Shown in pieces: positions 1 through 11,814 of a stretch of 64,000 nt of DNA. The stretch's first letter is position 1, and every line of letters starts with the position of its first letter. The translations under genes and the position numbers were made by a program. Under the pieces are notes generated by a model. The model had not been told where the DNA came from. It did not search any database and was given only the letters and a program-made list of their open reading frames with translations. This stretch comes from Cranoglanis bouderius (taxonomy: Eukaryota; Chordata; Actinopteri; Siluriformes; Cranoglanididae). Location of the stretch: contig CM042562.1 of assembly GCA_023630585.1 (NCBI GenBank), positions 9,946,684 to 10,010,683 of the forward strand. The letters run 5' to 3'.

Positions 1-256
1 TTGAATTTCTTATCAACAAGGTGTTTCATTCCACTGAAGTAGTGCTCACTGGACATTATTTGCTTTTGGAAGCATTGTGTGTAAACCCTTGAGACTGTTG
101 TGTGTGAAAATCCCAGGAGATTAGGAGTCTCTGAAATATTCAAACCAGTCTGGTACCAACAAAGTTTTTGACCTGTATCTGCATGATTTTATGCATTGTA
201 CGGCTGCCACATAATTGATTGATTAGGTAATTGCATAAATAAGCAGGTGTACACAT
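1..256 (-). mobile_element. Tc1/mariner-like element, end fragment
   Basis: This stretch matches, with many substitutions, the outer part of the Tc1-like element at 6613-7800. Shared blocks include 'AAAATCCCAGGAGAT', 'CAAACCAG' and 'GCATGATTTTATGCATTG'. The transposase would read from the minus strand, but only its N-terminal helix-turn-helix end and the adjoining flank are covered, and no open frame is left. The rest of the element lies outside the window or was lost. The right border near 256 is approximate. Confidence 0.7.
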
Positions 257-618
257 ACATTATTATCTACATGCTATGTAACAAATTAATAAAGATTTAT
301 TGTACTCCAGATTAGCATAACCCCTGTATTTCTTCATGTAGGCTCAAGGCCTTGGTTTTCAGCCTTACTTGAGCATTGAAGGAAGAGTCTCAGCACCACA
401 CACATACCTGCTGAGCCACTAACTGACAAAAAGCAGGGCTTTTGTTCAGCATATTTATCATCCAAAAGCAGACCTAATCTTTAATAAACTGACACCCAAA
501 GGGAAAAAGGCACTATGCCAGATCATGTTTTCTCCCACAAAGCCACAAAACCTCATATGGGCTGGCCTATTTTTAAACAGTTTATCCTGAATTCCAACAG
601 ATCAAGCCAGACACCCTA
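257..618. other. Intergenic, no gene seen
   Basis: AT-rich sequence between two transposon-derived segments. No exon-like frame, RNA gene or repeat structure was recognised. Confidence 0.6.
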
Positions 619-2184
619 CAGCCGTGGCCAAAAGTTTTGAGAATGACACAAATATTAATTTTCACAAAGTCTACTGCTTCAGTGTTTTTAGATCTTTTTG
701 TCAGATGTTACTAACTGTTACTGAAGTATAATCACAAGCATTTCATAAGTGTCAATGGCTTTTATTGACAATTACGTGAAGTTTATGCAAAGAGTCAATA
801 TTTGCAGTGTTGACCCTTCTTTTTCAAGACCTCTGCAATTCGCCCTGGCATGCTGTCAATCAACTTCTGGGCCACATCCTGACTGATGGCAGCCCATTCT
901 TGCATAATCAATGCTTGGAGTTTGTCAGAGTTTGTGGGTTTTTGTTTGTCCACCCGCCTCTTGAGGATTGACCACAAATTCTCAATGGGATTAAGGTCTG
1001 GGGAATTTCCTGGCCATGGACCCAAAATGTAGATGTTTTGTTCCCCGAGCCACTTCGTTATCACTTTTGCCTTGTGGCAAGGTGCCCCATCATGCTGGAA
1101 AAGGCATTGTTCGTCACCAAACTGTTCTTGGATGGTTGGGAGAAGTTGCTCTCTGAGGATGTTTTTGTACCATTCTTTATTCATGGCTGTGTTCTTAGGC
1201 ATAATTGTGAGTGAGCCCACTCCCTTGGCTGAGAAGTAACCCCACACATGAGTGGTCTCAGGATGCTTTACTGTTGGCATGACACAGGACTGATGGTAGC
1301 GCTCACCTTTTCTTCTCCGGACAAGCTTTTTTCCTGATGCCCCAAACAATCGGAAAGGGGATTCATCAGAGAAAATGACATTACCCCAGTCCTCAGCAGT
1401 CCAATCCCTGTACTTTTTGCAGAATAGCAATCTGTCCCTGATGTTTTTCCTGGAGAGAAGTGGCTTCTTTGCTGCCCTTCTTGACACCAGGCCATCCTCC
1501 AAAAGTCTTCGCCTTACTGTGCGTGCAGACGCACTCACACCTGCCTGCTGCCATTCCTGAGCAAGCTCTGCACTGGTGGTGCCCCGATCCCGCAGCTGAA
1601 TCAACTTTAGGAGACGGTCCTGGCGCTTGCTGGACTTTCTTGGGCGCCCTGAAACCTTCTTCACAACAGTTGAACCTCTCCTTGAAGGTCTTGATGATCC
1701 GATAAATGGTTGATTTAGGTGCAATCTTACTAGCAGCAATATCCTTGCCTGTGAATCCCTTTTTGTGCAAAGCAATGATGGCTGCACGTGTTTCCTTGCA
1801 GGTAACCATAGTTAACAGAGGAAGAACAATAATTTCAAGCACCACCCTCCTTTTAAAGCTTCCAGTCTGTTATTCTAACTCAATCAGCATGACAGAGTGA
1901 TCTCCAGCCTTGTCCTGGTTAACACTCTCACCTGTGTTAATGAGAGAATCACTGACATGATGTCAGCTGGTCCTTTTGTGGAAGGACTGAAATGCAGTGG
2001 ACATGTTTTTTTTGGGATTAAGTTCATTTTCATGACAAAGAGGGACTTTGAAATTAATTGCAATTCATCTGATCACTCTTCATAACATTCTAGAGTATAT
2101 GCAAATTGCCATCATAAAAACTGAAGCAGTAGACTTTGTGAAAATTAATATTTGTGTCATTCTCAAAACTTTTGGCCACGGCTG
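619..2184 (-). mobile_element. Nearly intact Tc1-like DNA transposon
   Basis: The element is bounded by TA on both sides (617-618 and 2185-2186), the expected Tc1/mariner target duplication. It begins CAGCCGTGGCC at 619 and ends with the inverted copy at 2184. The terminal repeats are about 65 bp long, and I found no mismatch between them over that length. One transposase gene lies inside on the minus strand. Perfect terminal repeats and a single frameshift indicate a fairly recent insertion. It is about 1.57 kb, the usual size for the superfamily. Confidence 0.93.
795..1809 (-). pseudogene. Tc1-like transposase with one frameshift
   Basis: This DDE transposase gene would cut and paste the surrounding element. 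The probable start is the ATG at 1809. The first about 40 codons (MVTCKETRAAI...) encode the first helix-turn-helix in one frame. Near 1680, at a GAGAG stretch, the frame must shift by one (or minus two), after which reading stays open to the stop at 795. The second frame carries the linker (SGRPRKSS), the second helix-turn-helix and the whole catalytic core. The triad is visible as D in 'IFSDES', D in 'FQHDGAPCH' and E in 'PDLNPIENLW'. Without the shift it would be about 340 aa, normal for Tc1. As it stands it cannot make full-length transposase. Confidence 0.9.
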
Positions 2185-2186
2185 TA

Positions 2187-4109
2187 CAATATCCTTTCAT
2201 CCAATCCATGTTCAGGATTTGACCCGAGGCATGATTCATACCTCCTGCTCTCTGCACTGGTGGCTCAGTGGGCAGGTAAGCATAGTCTCACTCTGACAAT
2301 CATGGTCCAAGGCTAGGCTCAGGAGGGATTTCAACAACTGAAAGTCAAGATTTTGCTTTATAAACACAGCTTTGTGTGTAGGATAAACTCCTCTAAGCAA
2401 GCTCCTTCCTCTGAAGGCACAAGAGTCCAGTGGTTGGTGGGTGAGGTCTGATTTGGCACTGTGAGGCACACAGGTCAAGACCATCTGCAGGTAAGCTCAC
2501 ATCAATACCCTTTTTTTCTTCTTTTTTTTGGATAACCCAACCCCTTTCACTAATCACTATACCACTAGAGGTCAGGTATCACCTTTTTATATTCTGAAAC
2601 CACATGAGCTAATACTTAATCCCACTCATATTGTTCTGCTAATGCTTTTTTCACCTGCACTGAGTTAACTGTGGCAGAGAAGACGTTTAGGGACTTTAAA
2701 CAGTGAATTTAATACAGAGCTTCCAACATCACTAAAAAGAAGATCCTAGCCCATAGAGAGAAAAAATGACTTTTATAACAAAACCCAAAGCGTATGTTAG
2801 TGGTCAAGATGACTCCATGCTAACAGCTTTCATTACTCTTTCATTGACTTGTTTTTTTCTGCAGAGTGAAATTTTTTTTGTGTTTTGTCTGGCTGCTGAC
2901 TGGTGTATAGCCATAGCATGAGGTACAAATCACAAATGCTATGGCTAAATCATAAATGTTAGCACCTCTGCTAAGGTCCCAAAATATAAACCTGTGACAA
3001 AAACAGTAAGAAGACGACATTACTGCGGCTAAATAAAAAAGAAAGAAAGAAAGAAAGAAACTGAAACACTGAAATGCATGATCAAATCATTGTGATACTG
3101 CCTTCTAAAGCCACTAGAAAAAGGAAAACCTTTGGCAGACAGACGCTACACAATTAATGAACTTTTCTTCACTTTAATGTCCAGTAGAAAAGTGATTCTA
3201 GACAGAGACCAGAGATTAGAGATTATGTTTAACCAATTTCTAGCTCCAAGGACATGATACGTTTGGCTGAAACAAAAGAGTAGGTCACTCTGCAATAGAA
3301 TTTGTAAACATCCATCTCGGGCTTTGGTTCAAAAAGTCAAATAAGTACAGGAGACTTTCTCTTATAACCCGACTCATCTTGCTCATCTCCGCTTCTCTCC
3401 TGTCTTCGCTCTTCTCAACGGCTGGTTTGTTTCGGCCCATGCTGAGTTCATGAGCATGATGTGTTTGATTGGTCTGGTGTTGTAGGAGAAAACAAAGGAG
3501 CAGACTGATGGAGCGTAAAAGTGAACATCTCTTGTAAAAATGTACAGCAATCTCCATTCATAGCAGAATAATAGTCTTGGTGAGTGCTGGGTGTTTGACT
3601 AAAGTGTCCATGAAATAGAAATGTTTTGTTTGCTTGGCAGCTGCTGATTTCTACAAGTGGTGAAACGTCCATAGTGGATGAGCTTCCTCCAGTTCTGCCC
3701 TGCTGCTTTATCATTAACCTATAGAACATATGGGACACTATATCACTATATAGAACACTATATCAGTAGTACTCCATATACATCAACAGTGAGAAATATT
3801 CAAAAAGCACAACAGGAACGCTACTTCTCACAAAGAATTATCTACTGATCGTTTGATAGTATTATTCATAATACTAAAGCTGATTTTGTTATAACTGTCC
3901 AAGCATGTTGATACAGTGTAATGTTAACTAGCTAGCTAATAAATGAATGTGGGCTTTGTTTACATGGGTCTGGATGGGAGGCAGGGGGCCCGAATTCTAC
4001 CCAAGGTGTGTTTAAGGAAATTTAATGCAAATCACTATGCATGTTTATAGTAAGGCCAAAAATGAGCATTATCTCAGTTTTATCTAGTAGTTACTTTAAA
4101 TAAGAAAAA

Positions 4110-4156
<47 letters not shown>

Positions 4157-5289
4157 GAAAAACCTCCCTGGTGTTCAGAAATGCGTAAAGAGATTATAAA
4201 ACCCCTTTATTATCCCACTGCTTCAGACACCTGAGCCCTCTGTGATTTTTGATCTTGTGACAGAGAACATGTGAAAAGAATGAGGTAGCTGTCAAAGTGA
4301 ATCTCACCATGCATCTGACCACTGACAAGCCCCATCTCTCTGCTGATTCCCATCTTTCTAGGCAGAATATTCACTTTTAGACAGATTTGTCTGCACAGAG
4401 TGCAAATGATTTCAAGAATAAACAAATATAAATAAAAATAAATAAATAAATAAATGTGATTGCTTATACAATCATTCAGAAATAGACTTGGTGCTATTTT
4501 TTATTTCAGCCCTGAATGACTGTCTGTCTTCCAGCATATGAGTATTTTAGTCATGTGTATGGGTTTTTGTATGCTCTCTACAATGATCCATGTACTGGAG
4601 CTATTCAGAGAAGAGCACAAAAATCTATTTTAGGATCACCATATGTAAAAGAATCTAAAAGGTTTAAGCCATTAAATGTGCATCAAACATGCTGACCAGT
4701 GTGCTCTGCCTCACAGATCTGCATAGCACCAGGAACAAGCTCAGCAAAAATGCAAGCAGTGCACAGTACATATTAGTCACATGCATCTCCATTCTCCTAC
4801 ATATGTTACACCCACATACAGTATGGCATACATATACGTGAGAGAGAAACCATTCTTTGTTGTGACAGAGATAGAGTGTAAATCAGCCCGAACAGCTGAA
4901 CAAACATTCATGTGCCTGTTGCAGTTTCTTCTGTCGTCTAACACTGCTCCCTGGTGGTGAAGCTTGGAAAAACAAGAATGTGTGTTCTTATGGTGTTTTA
5001 TTGCCCTCTGGTGGAACATAATGAATAAATAAATAGGTAAATGTACATTTCCTGTACAAACAGAGAAATAAGTACACTTTACTTGATTATGCTACAGCAC
5101 ATTTCAGTGTAACTGCAGACACTGTACTGATTAATACACTTGTGTGCTAAAATGGAACTATTTCTGTATTTAGTATACTATTGTACAAAGTAGTATTAAA
5201 GCCAGACTTGGCCTTAATCATGTTAAGTACATTTTGTTATGCTTTAACTATACTATGATATAGGTGTTTTAATCCACGATGTACATATA
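2187..5289. other. Intergenic, no gene recognised
   Basis: About 3.1 kb with no supported exon. Short frames at 3285-3738 lack recognisable domains and splice signals. It holds a (GAAA)n tract near 3041-3060, a (GA)n tract at 4115-4152, an (AAAT)n tract near 4430-4453 and three short CTCF-core-like matches (see findings). Confidence 0.6.
4115..4152. repeat. (GA)19 microsatellite
   Basis: Uninterrupted GA dinucleotide tract, preceded by a short A-run. Confidence 0.95.
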
Positions 5290-5745
5290 CACTATATGGC
5301 CAAAGGTTTGTGGACACCTGACCATGACACCCATATGTCCATTTTTAACATCCCATTCCAGATTTAGTCCCCCTTTGCTGTTGTAATAACGTCATCTAGT
5401 AGAAGGTTTTCCACTAGATTTTGGAGCTTGGCTCTGGGGATTTCTGTTAATTCAGCATTAGTGAGGTCAGGCACTGATGTCGAGTGAGGAGACCTGGGAT
5501 GCAGTCAGCGTTCCAATTTATCCCAAAGGTGTTTAGTGGGGTTGAGGTCAGGATGCTGTCCAGGCCACACAAGTTCATCCAACCTTGGCAAACCATGTCT
5601 TCAAGGACCTCCCTTTGTTCACAGGGGTATTGTAATGCAAGGCCATTCTACACAAGTGCGTTTCCAACTTTGTGGCAACAGTTTAGGAAAGACCCACATA
5701 TAGGTGTGTTGCTCAGGTGTCCACACACTATTGACCATATACTGT
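5290..5745 (-). mobile_element. Internally deleted Tc1-like element (MITE-like)
   Basis: Both ends carry the inverted repeat CACTATATGGCCAAAGG...GTGGACACCTGA (right end CACAGTATATGGTCAATAG on the minus strand). The interior keeps scrambled pieces of a minus-strand Tc1 transposase, for example the DNA for 'LNP.KHLWDK' around 5520-5560, but no open frame. At about 456 bp it is far shorter than an autonomous element, so it could move only with transposase supplied from elsewhere. Confidence 0.8.
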
Positions 5746-5929
5746 GCTTAAGAGTGAAGTTAAAATATATTTTATAACTATTATGGTTGCACTACTCTGG
5801 CACTTTCAGTATATTAGAAATGTACTAAAACAACTTTATTCTTCCAGGTTCTCCAGCTTCCTCACATCTCCCAAAAACTTGCTAGAAGGTGAAATGGCAA
5901 AAATAATCTGTCAATAAGTGTTCAAGTGT

Positions 5930-6020
5930 GATTTATCCGGTGTCTCATCCAGGGTGTATTCCTGCCTCACACTCAGTGTTCCTGGGATAGATTTTGGATC
6001 CACCACAACCCTGACCAGGA
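5930..6020 (+). repeat. SINE tail remnant
   Basis: The words 'CATCCAGGGTGTATTCCTGCCTC', 'GTTCCTGGGATAG' and 'ATCCACCACAACCCTGACCAGGA' are the 3' body of a common fish SINE family. The tRNA-like head is missing. Confidence 0.5.
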
Positions 6021-6079
6021 ATACTTTACATGAAAGTAATTGTATATTTCTATTTCTTTAATCACAAAAAAGTATAACA

Positions 6080-6270
6080 TTCATTACATTTATGGCATTT
6101 GGCAGACACCCCTATCCAGAGTGACTTACATTTCTTTTTTTCTTTATACAATTAAGCAGTTCAGGGTTAAGGGCCCAGCAATGGCAGCTTGCTGGTGCTG
6201 TGATTTGAACTCATGACCTTCCAATCAAAATTCCAATGTCTTATCTGCTGAGCAACCACTGCCCTCATTA
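6080..6270 (-). repeat. tRNA-derived SINE, minus orientation
   Basis: On the minus strand a pol III B-box-like word (GAGTTCAAATC, about 6206-6217) lies in a tRNA-like head near 6170-6268. The body ends at the conserved word for 'GGCAGACACCCCTATCCAGAG' around 6100. A related body occurs at 24130-24300. No flanking duplication was identified, so the copy is probably old. Confidence 0.6.
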
Positions 6271-6612
6271 TTCATTTTACAACCAATATGCATCCCAAAG
6301 CATATTGTCATTAAAGTATTCAATACTACAAATACAAGTCCCAACATCATAGGTTTCAATTCTCAAAGAAAGATGCTCTCAAATCAAACATACTTGGTAG
6401 TAAACCATTTATGACCATGACTTTAGTAAAAGGTATACAAGGGGTAGGTGGACACAGGAGACTCACCACCGGGGGCCAGTAGGAATGCCACCAGGGCCAC
6501 AATACGTGTATTCAAATGAAACCACCCAGATCTAGCCATCACTAGTTGTGGAAAAGTATGAATTTCAGGAATTTCATTCATGTGCCTACTGTGATTTAAA
6601 TATTACACATAC

Positions 6613-7800
6613 TCACTGAACACTTTATTAGGAACACTATACTAATACGGGGTAGGGGCTCCCTTTGCTCTCAAAACTAAATTCTTCATGGCATAGATTC
6701 CCCAAGATGTTGGAAACATTCCTTTGAGATTCTTCTCCATGTTGACATGACTGCATCACACAATTCCTGCAGATTTTTTACGTGCACTTTCATGCTGCGA
6801 ATCTCCCGTTCTACCACATCCCAAAGGTGTTCTACTGGATTCAGATCTGGTGACTGGAAAAGCGACCAAAGAACATTGAACTCATTGTCATGTTCATGAA
6901 ACCAGTTTGAGATGATTTTCGCATTGTGACATGGTGCATTATCAGGCTGGAAATAGCCATTAAAAGATGGGTAAATTGTAGCCATAAAGGGATGCACATG
7001 GTCAGCACAAATACTCAAATAGGCTGTGGCATTCATGCGGTGATTCATTCGTATTAACAGGCCCAAAGTGTGCCAAGAAAACATTCCCCACACCATTACA
7101 CTACCTCCACCAGTTTGGACTGTTGACACAAGGAAGACTGGGTCCATGGATTCATGCTGGTGTTGCCAAATTATGACCCACCATCTGTGTGCCTCAGCAG
7201 AAATCAAGATTCATCAGACCAGGCTACATTTTTCCAGTCTCCAACTGTCCAGTTTTAGTGAGCCTGTGCCCACTGCAGCCTCAGCTTTTTGTTCTTGGTT
7301 GACAGAAGTGGAACTCGGCGTGGTCTTCTGCTGCTGTAGCCCATACGCCTCAAGGTTTGACATGTTGTGCATTCTGAGATGCTTTTCTGTGCACCACAGT
7401 TCTACAGAGTGGATATCTGAGTTACCGTACTGTAATCTGTCAGCTCGAACCAGTCTGGCCATTCTCTGTTGATCTCTCATCAACAAGGCATTATCTGTCC
7501 ACAGAACTGCCGCTCACTGGATGTTTTTTTCTTTATTGCAACATTCTGAGTAAACTCTAGAGACTGTTCTGCATGAAAATCCCAGGAGATCAGCAGTTAT
7601 AGAAATACTCAAACCAGCCTGTCTGGCACCAACAATCATGCCACTCAAAATTACTGAGATCACATTTTTTCCCCATTCTGATGGTTGATGTGACCATTAC
7701 CCGAAGCTGCTGGCTCATATCTGCACGGTTTTATGTTTTGCACTACTGCCACATGATTGGCTGATTAGATAATTGTATGAATGAGTAGGTGTAAAGTGCA
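6613..7800 (-). mobile_element. Degraded Tc1-like DNA transposon
   Basis: The left end has the terminal sequence CACTGAACACTTTATTAGGAACAC. The minus strand then carries a transposase remnant. The right end stops within the flank (about 7800) without the matching inverted terminal repeat, so the element is truncated there. Fragments of the same family lie at 1-256 and 12190-12445, making it the most repeated Tc1 lineage in the window. Confidence 0.88.
6686..7486 (-). pseudogene. Tc1-like transposase remnant
   Basis: Two minus-strand open pieces are separated by a break near 7210. The upstream piece (7486-7214) holds the region before the catalytic core. The downstream piece (7207-6686) holds most of the core: 'GGSVMVWGMFS', the second acidic residue in 'FQPDNAPCHNAK' (the family usually has QHDNAPCH) and the glutamate in 'PDLNPVEHLWD'. 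The N-terminal helix-turn-helix lies in further broken pieces to about 7650. No full frame remains, so it is inactive. Confidence 0.85.
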
Positions 7801-7859
7801 TACTCTTTAAAAGCTTTAAACATTCCATTACCAATGACCAACTTACACTTTTCCAATTA

Positions 7860-8060
7860 CATAAAACTGTTACATAACCTGTTCATCTCCCAAAAACAAG
7901 TACGCCAGTACGTGGACTGGTCATTCTAAATTACCCCATTAGATTTGAATAGGTGAATAAGTGAATAAGTTCGTGGATCTGTGTATTTGTGTGTGTGTGT
8001 TATCCTGTGGTGTACTGGTGTCCCAGGATAAAGTGGTTACTGTCGAGAAATGAATGATTA
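7860..8060 (+). repeat. Old SINE body remnant (weak)
   Basis: Words such as 'CTAAATTACCCC', a GT-rich stretch and 'GTACTGGTGTCCCAGGATA' resemble the body of the SINE family seen more completely at 29588-29873 and 39140-39400. Strongly diverged, with borders uncertain. Confidence 0.35.
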
Positions 8061-8517
8061 GTTATAAACTACATATACGTTTAATTTACTTGAGTGGTCA
8101 TTTTATTCTCTTCATCCTGGTTACTTTATCTGGCTTAACTATATAAAAAGTCATCTCAGCTCTTTCAAATTTTTCACTTATTCATTTATGCATTCACTCT
8201 ATCACTCAGACAGCATGTGTCTCTATTCATCATCTAGCTATTTCAGCCCTGCACTCATGCCAAATTCAACAAAACACAACAGATGTGGTGGCCTTACAGA
8301 CACAGTGAGATGGAAAAGGTGATTATATAGCTTCAATCACCCACCTGCAAGTATTAAATATCATCAACAACTTTGGCAGGTTCTCAAACCAATAACAACT
8401 TATTCAACCCATTTCATATGGCTTGTAAATCTAAAAATAAAATAAAATAATTAAAAAAAAAACAAAAAAACGCACAACTTTGGAAAGAAATGCTGTAGAG
8501 CAAAGATGCCTTCATAA

Positions 8518-8910
8518 TAGTGAAATTAAATCTTTCTACATTTTTTTTTTTAATACAGTAAAGAGCAGTAAACATAGTAAATGAAACAAAGTCAATATTT
8601 GGTGTGACAAAAAAATTCTCTGGTACAATTTGTGTAGTTTTATAAGGAAATGAGCTGGTAAGTTTTATTGAGCATCTTGCAGAATAAGCCACAGTTCCTC
8701 TGGAGGCTTTGACTTTTGCACTTGCTTCTTATTTTTGCAGCAAAACCCAGCAGCCTTCATTGTGTTTTTTTGTCGGAAAAGTGTCTCTTACGTAATATGC
8801 TGCTTTCTATAATGACATACAAATGTTTTTCTGTAACATTTAATTTTGTGCTAGAAAACTAATGTTTGAGAATCTAAAATGTTTTCTGTACTGACTTGAT
8901 AATGTAGCAG
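8518..8910 (+). repeat. Dispersed repeat family, copy a
   Basis: About 390 bp that recurs in opposite orientation at 22010-22405 (over 85% similar by eye) and as a more diverged copy at 15270-15610. It contains 'GTCAATATTTGGTGTGAC', a phrase common at the ends of some fish Tc1-like transposons, so it may be a deletion derivative of one. No coding capacity. Confidence 0.75.
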
Positions 8911-8934
8911 TCATAAAATAAAAAATCTATAACT

Positions 8935-9774
8935 AGTATCTCACAAAAGTGAGTACACCCCTCACATTTTTGTAAATATTTTATTATATCTTTTCATGGG
9001 ACAACACTGACAAAATGACACTGTACTACAATGTAAAGTAGTGAGTGTACAGCTTGTATAACAGTGTAAATTTGCTGTCCCCTCAAAATAACTCAACAAA
9101 CAGCCATTAATGTCTAAACCGCTGGCAACAAAAGTGAGTACACCCCTAAGTGAAAATGTCCAAATTGGGCCCAAAGTGTCAATATTTTGTGTGGCCACCA
9201 TTATTTTCCAGCACTGCCTTAACCCTGTTGGGCATGGAGTTCACCAGAGCTTCACAGGTTGCCACTGGAGTCCTCTTCCACTCCTTCATGACGACATCAC
9301 AGAGCTGGTGGATGTTAGAGACCTTGCGCTCCTCCACCTTCCGTTTAAGGATGCCCCACAGATGCTCAATAGGGTTTAGGTCTGGAGACATGCTTGGCCA
9401 GTCCATCACCTTTACCCTCAGCTTCTTTAGCAAGGCAGTGGTCGTCATGGAGGTGTGTTTGGGGTCGTTATCATGTTGGAATACTGCCCTGCGGCCCAGT
9501 TTCCGAAGGGAAGGGATCATGCTCTGCTTCAGTATGTCACAGTACATGTTGGTATGTGCCGGCAACACTCATGCAGCCCCAGACCATGACACTTCCACCA
9601 CCATGCTTGACTGTAGGCAAGACGCACTTGTCTTTGTACTCCTCCCTGTTATACAAGCTGTACACTCACTACTTTACATTGTAGCAAAGTGTCATTTTGT
9701 CAGTGTTGTCCCATGGAAAGATATAATAAAATATTTACAAAAATGTGAGGGTGTACTCACTTTTGTGAGATACT
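8935..9774 (-). mobile_element. Tc1-like element with 5' half of transposase deleted
   Basis: The terminal inverted repeats are long: about 8935-9060 pairs with about 9651-9774, with only a few differences. The word CAAAAGTGAGTACACCCCT occurs twice at the left end (about 8944 and 9128), an IR/DR-type arrangement as in other Tc1 elements, but the right end keeps only the outer copy. The interior has only the catalytic C-terminal half of a transposase. It abuts an (AT)n tract on the right. Confidence 0.88.
9179..9568 (-). pseudogene. Tc1-like transposase, C-terminal half
   Basis: An open 129-residue frame carries the second catalytic aspartate in 'FQHDNDPKHTS' and the glutamate in 'PDLNPIEHLWG', and ends 'NNGGHTKY' at a stop. 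The DNA-binding domains and the first catalytic aspartate are deleted, so the product would be non-functional. The frame is otherwise undamaged, which suggests that deletion, not decay, inactivated it. Confidence 0.88.
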
Positions 9775-9775
9775 A

Positions 9776-9780
<5 letters not shown>

Positions 9781-9858
<78 letters not shown>
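9781..9858. repeat. (AT)39 microsatellite
   Basis: Pure AT tract directly beside the right end of the Tc1 element. Confidence 0.97.
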
Positions 9859-9861
<3 letters not shown>

Positions 9862-10057
9862 GAACTATGTGAGAATACACAGTTAATAGTGGCATGAAGT
9901 AATATTATACAGAGGTCTTTCTCAGTTTTTTTTCCATATTCTGCATGTTATTCCCATAAGTCCTTAAGCCTAAATCTGTTGCTTGAATTTTTGCACAAAT
10001 TAAGGCAATAGCCATGATGAAGTTGCACTGTAAGACATGACTGACCCTTTCACACTG

Positions 10058-10360
10058 TCAGTACATATTTACCAGTCCGTACAGGATTTTGCAGAGTTTT
10101 TTTGATTGTTGCGGCCAAAAATGCTTGATTTTGCTGCAGCTTTTTTCAGACATTGTGATGCAATTTGTGGAGTTTTTTGTGCTTTTTTGTGGACAACTAA
10201 AATTGGCATGAATTTTATCATTTACCAACACAGAGATGTTTTTAGCTGTACTCATGTTTGATGCACGTGAATTGAAGAGGGCTTTGGCTGAATGCGTGCT
10301 GTGATGATTTGGCCCAAATCTGCGGAAAAATCTGGGGTAATTTTGCTTCACAAGTTCTCA
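10058..10360 (+). repeat. Dispersed non-coding repeat, copy 1
   Basis: The sequence from about 10074 (CAGTCCGTACAGGATTTTGC) matches 19385-19760 in several blocks: 'GCCAAAAATGCTTGATTTTG', 'GTACTCATGTT.GATGCACGTGAAT' and 'GGGCTTTGGCTGAAT'. It is rich in G/T words and lacks coding capacity. It looks like a non-autonomous DNA transposon, and class is not assigned. Confidence 0.7.
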
Positions 10361-11126
10361 AAACTGATTAGTTTTTGCTGGTTTAACTGCTGCTGAAAAA
10401 GTTATTTTACATAACTGGATGAATCCATATTTACCAATGTCATGAAAAAAATGTTGTTATTCTTTAACAATGTTATCTCCCTTGAGTTCATTACTGCTCT
10501 AATTAATAAACCTAACCAATTACAATGTCTGCAATGACAAGGATTGCTTAGTCCCTTAAGGACTCTCATTAACAAACACCCTGAATACTCCAGCCTCTTT
10601 ATATGTACTTTGGTCTTTGTCAGTTGGTATGACAGTGTAATTATGTCCATGTCATTTGCTTGTTTGTGTTATGAAGCACTGATGTAAAGTTAGTCCTGGG
10701 TGGCTTTTCTTATCCATTTGTAACTAATAAATAACTTGAACACAAAAGATATGAATGATCCTCAAAATGCAAAATGGAGGGAAATCCTCTTTTGCATAGT
10801 TCTACATAGAACCTTTAAGGGTTCCCCCAATGGTCAAACTGGAGAATGCTTGAGAATCAAATGAGACCTGAAGGAATTTTTATGATATACAGTTACTCTC
10901 ACAATATTTGTTTTCTAACAACAAAAAAAAAAAAAAAAAACCAGCAAAACACCAAATTTAATTGTTTTATTTAAATTCTTCTAAAAAGTAATTACCAAGA
11001 AATAGCAGGAAAATTAAGCAAATGGCAGAAAAAAATAGTTTAAAGTTTAATCTCCAATTAGCTACATGTTCTTGTTTGGACATTCAGATAAAATCTGTGA
11101 ATTAGTGCTTTTGACAGTGAGAGTGA
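10361..11126. other. Intergenic, no gene seen
   Basis: AT-rich sequence with an A-run at 10921-10940 and no recognisable exon or mobile element. Confidence 0.55.
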
Positions 11127-11131
11127 ACACA

Positions 11132-11192
<61 letters not shown>
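11127..11192. repeat. (AC)n microsatellite
   Basis: AC dinucleotide tract with one ATAC interruption near 11138. Confidence 0.95.
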
Positions 11193-11193
<1 letters not shown>

Positions 11194-11814
11194 ACACATT
11201 CGCTATTCAAGCATTTAAAATAATGTGTTCAGACTTAAAAATCTCCTCCCACCTTGAATTACTACATTCATATAATCTTCTGTGCAATCACATTTACAAG
11301 TCACACTGTGACATACTGTCTCATCCACATAATCGTTTTGACATTTAGATTTTTATTCACTAATTTATAGCAACAGCACATCTATTCACTAGATTAAAAT
11401 AAAGTATGGCAAAGTCAAGGACAAGTTACAGTCAGTCAAAAAAAAAGTGTCTTGTTGGAAAATACTAAACCTTTGGATTTCCTGCAATTGCTGCAAGGGG
11501 CCTCTTGATGCCAAACAGGGGTCATGCTGTGATCAGCAGGCTGTGCTGTGGCATAAATTAAGCATGAATGTATTAGTACTGACATTCTACAAAAATCTGA
11601 GAGAGGTGAGAAATACTAATTATTTCTTTGTAGATTTTAGAAAATCTACTACAAAGTTTACCCACAATTATGTTTTTAAAAATCCATGGCTGATGAAAAC
11701 AAAATAAAAAAGAAGGCTGTATCCATTTGCAGCTATCCATTTTGCAGTAAATGTGTAACGCAAGCTTTTTCACATGGCACACCATTCCTGCACAACACAT
11801 TTAACATCTTGTAG

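Noticed and set aside
9150..9860. Open frame of 236 residues on the plus strand
   Set aside because: It reads antisense through the Tc1 transposase remnant and then through the (AT)n tract (YIYIYI...), so it is an artefact.
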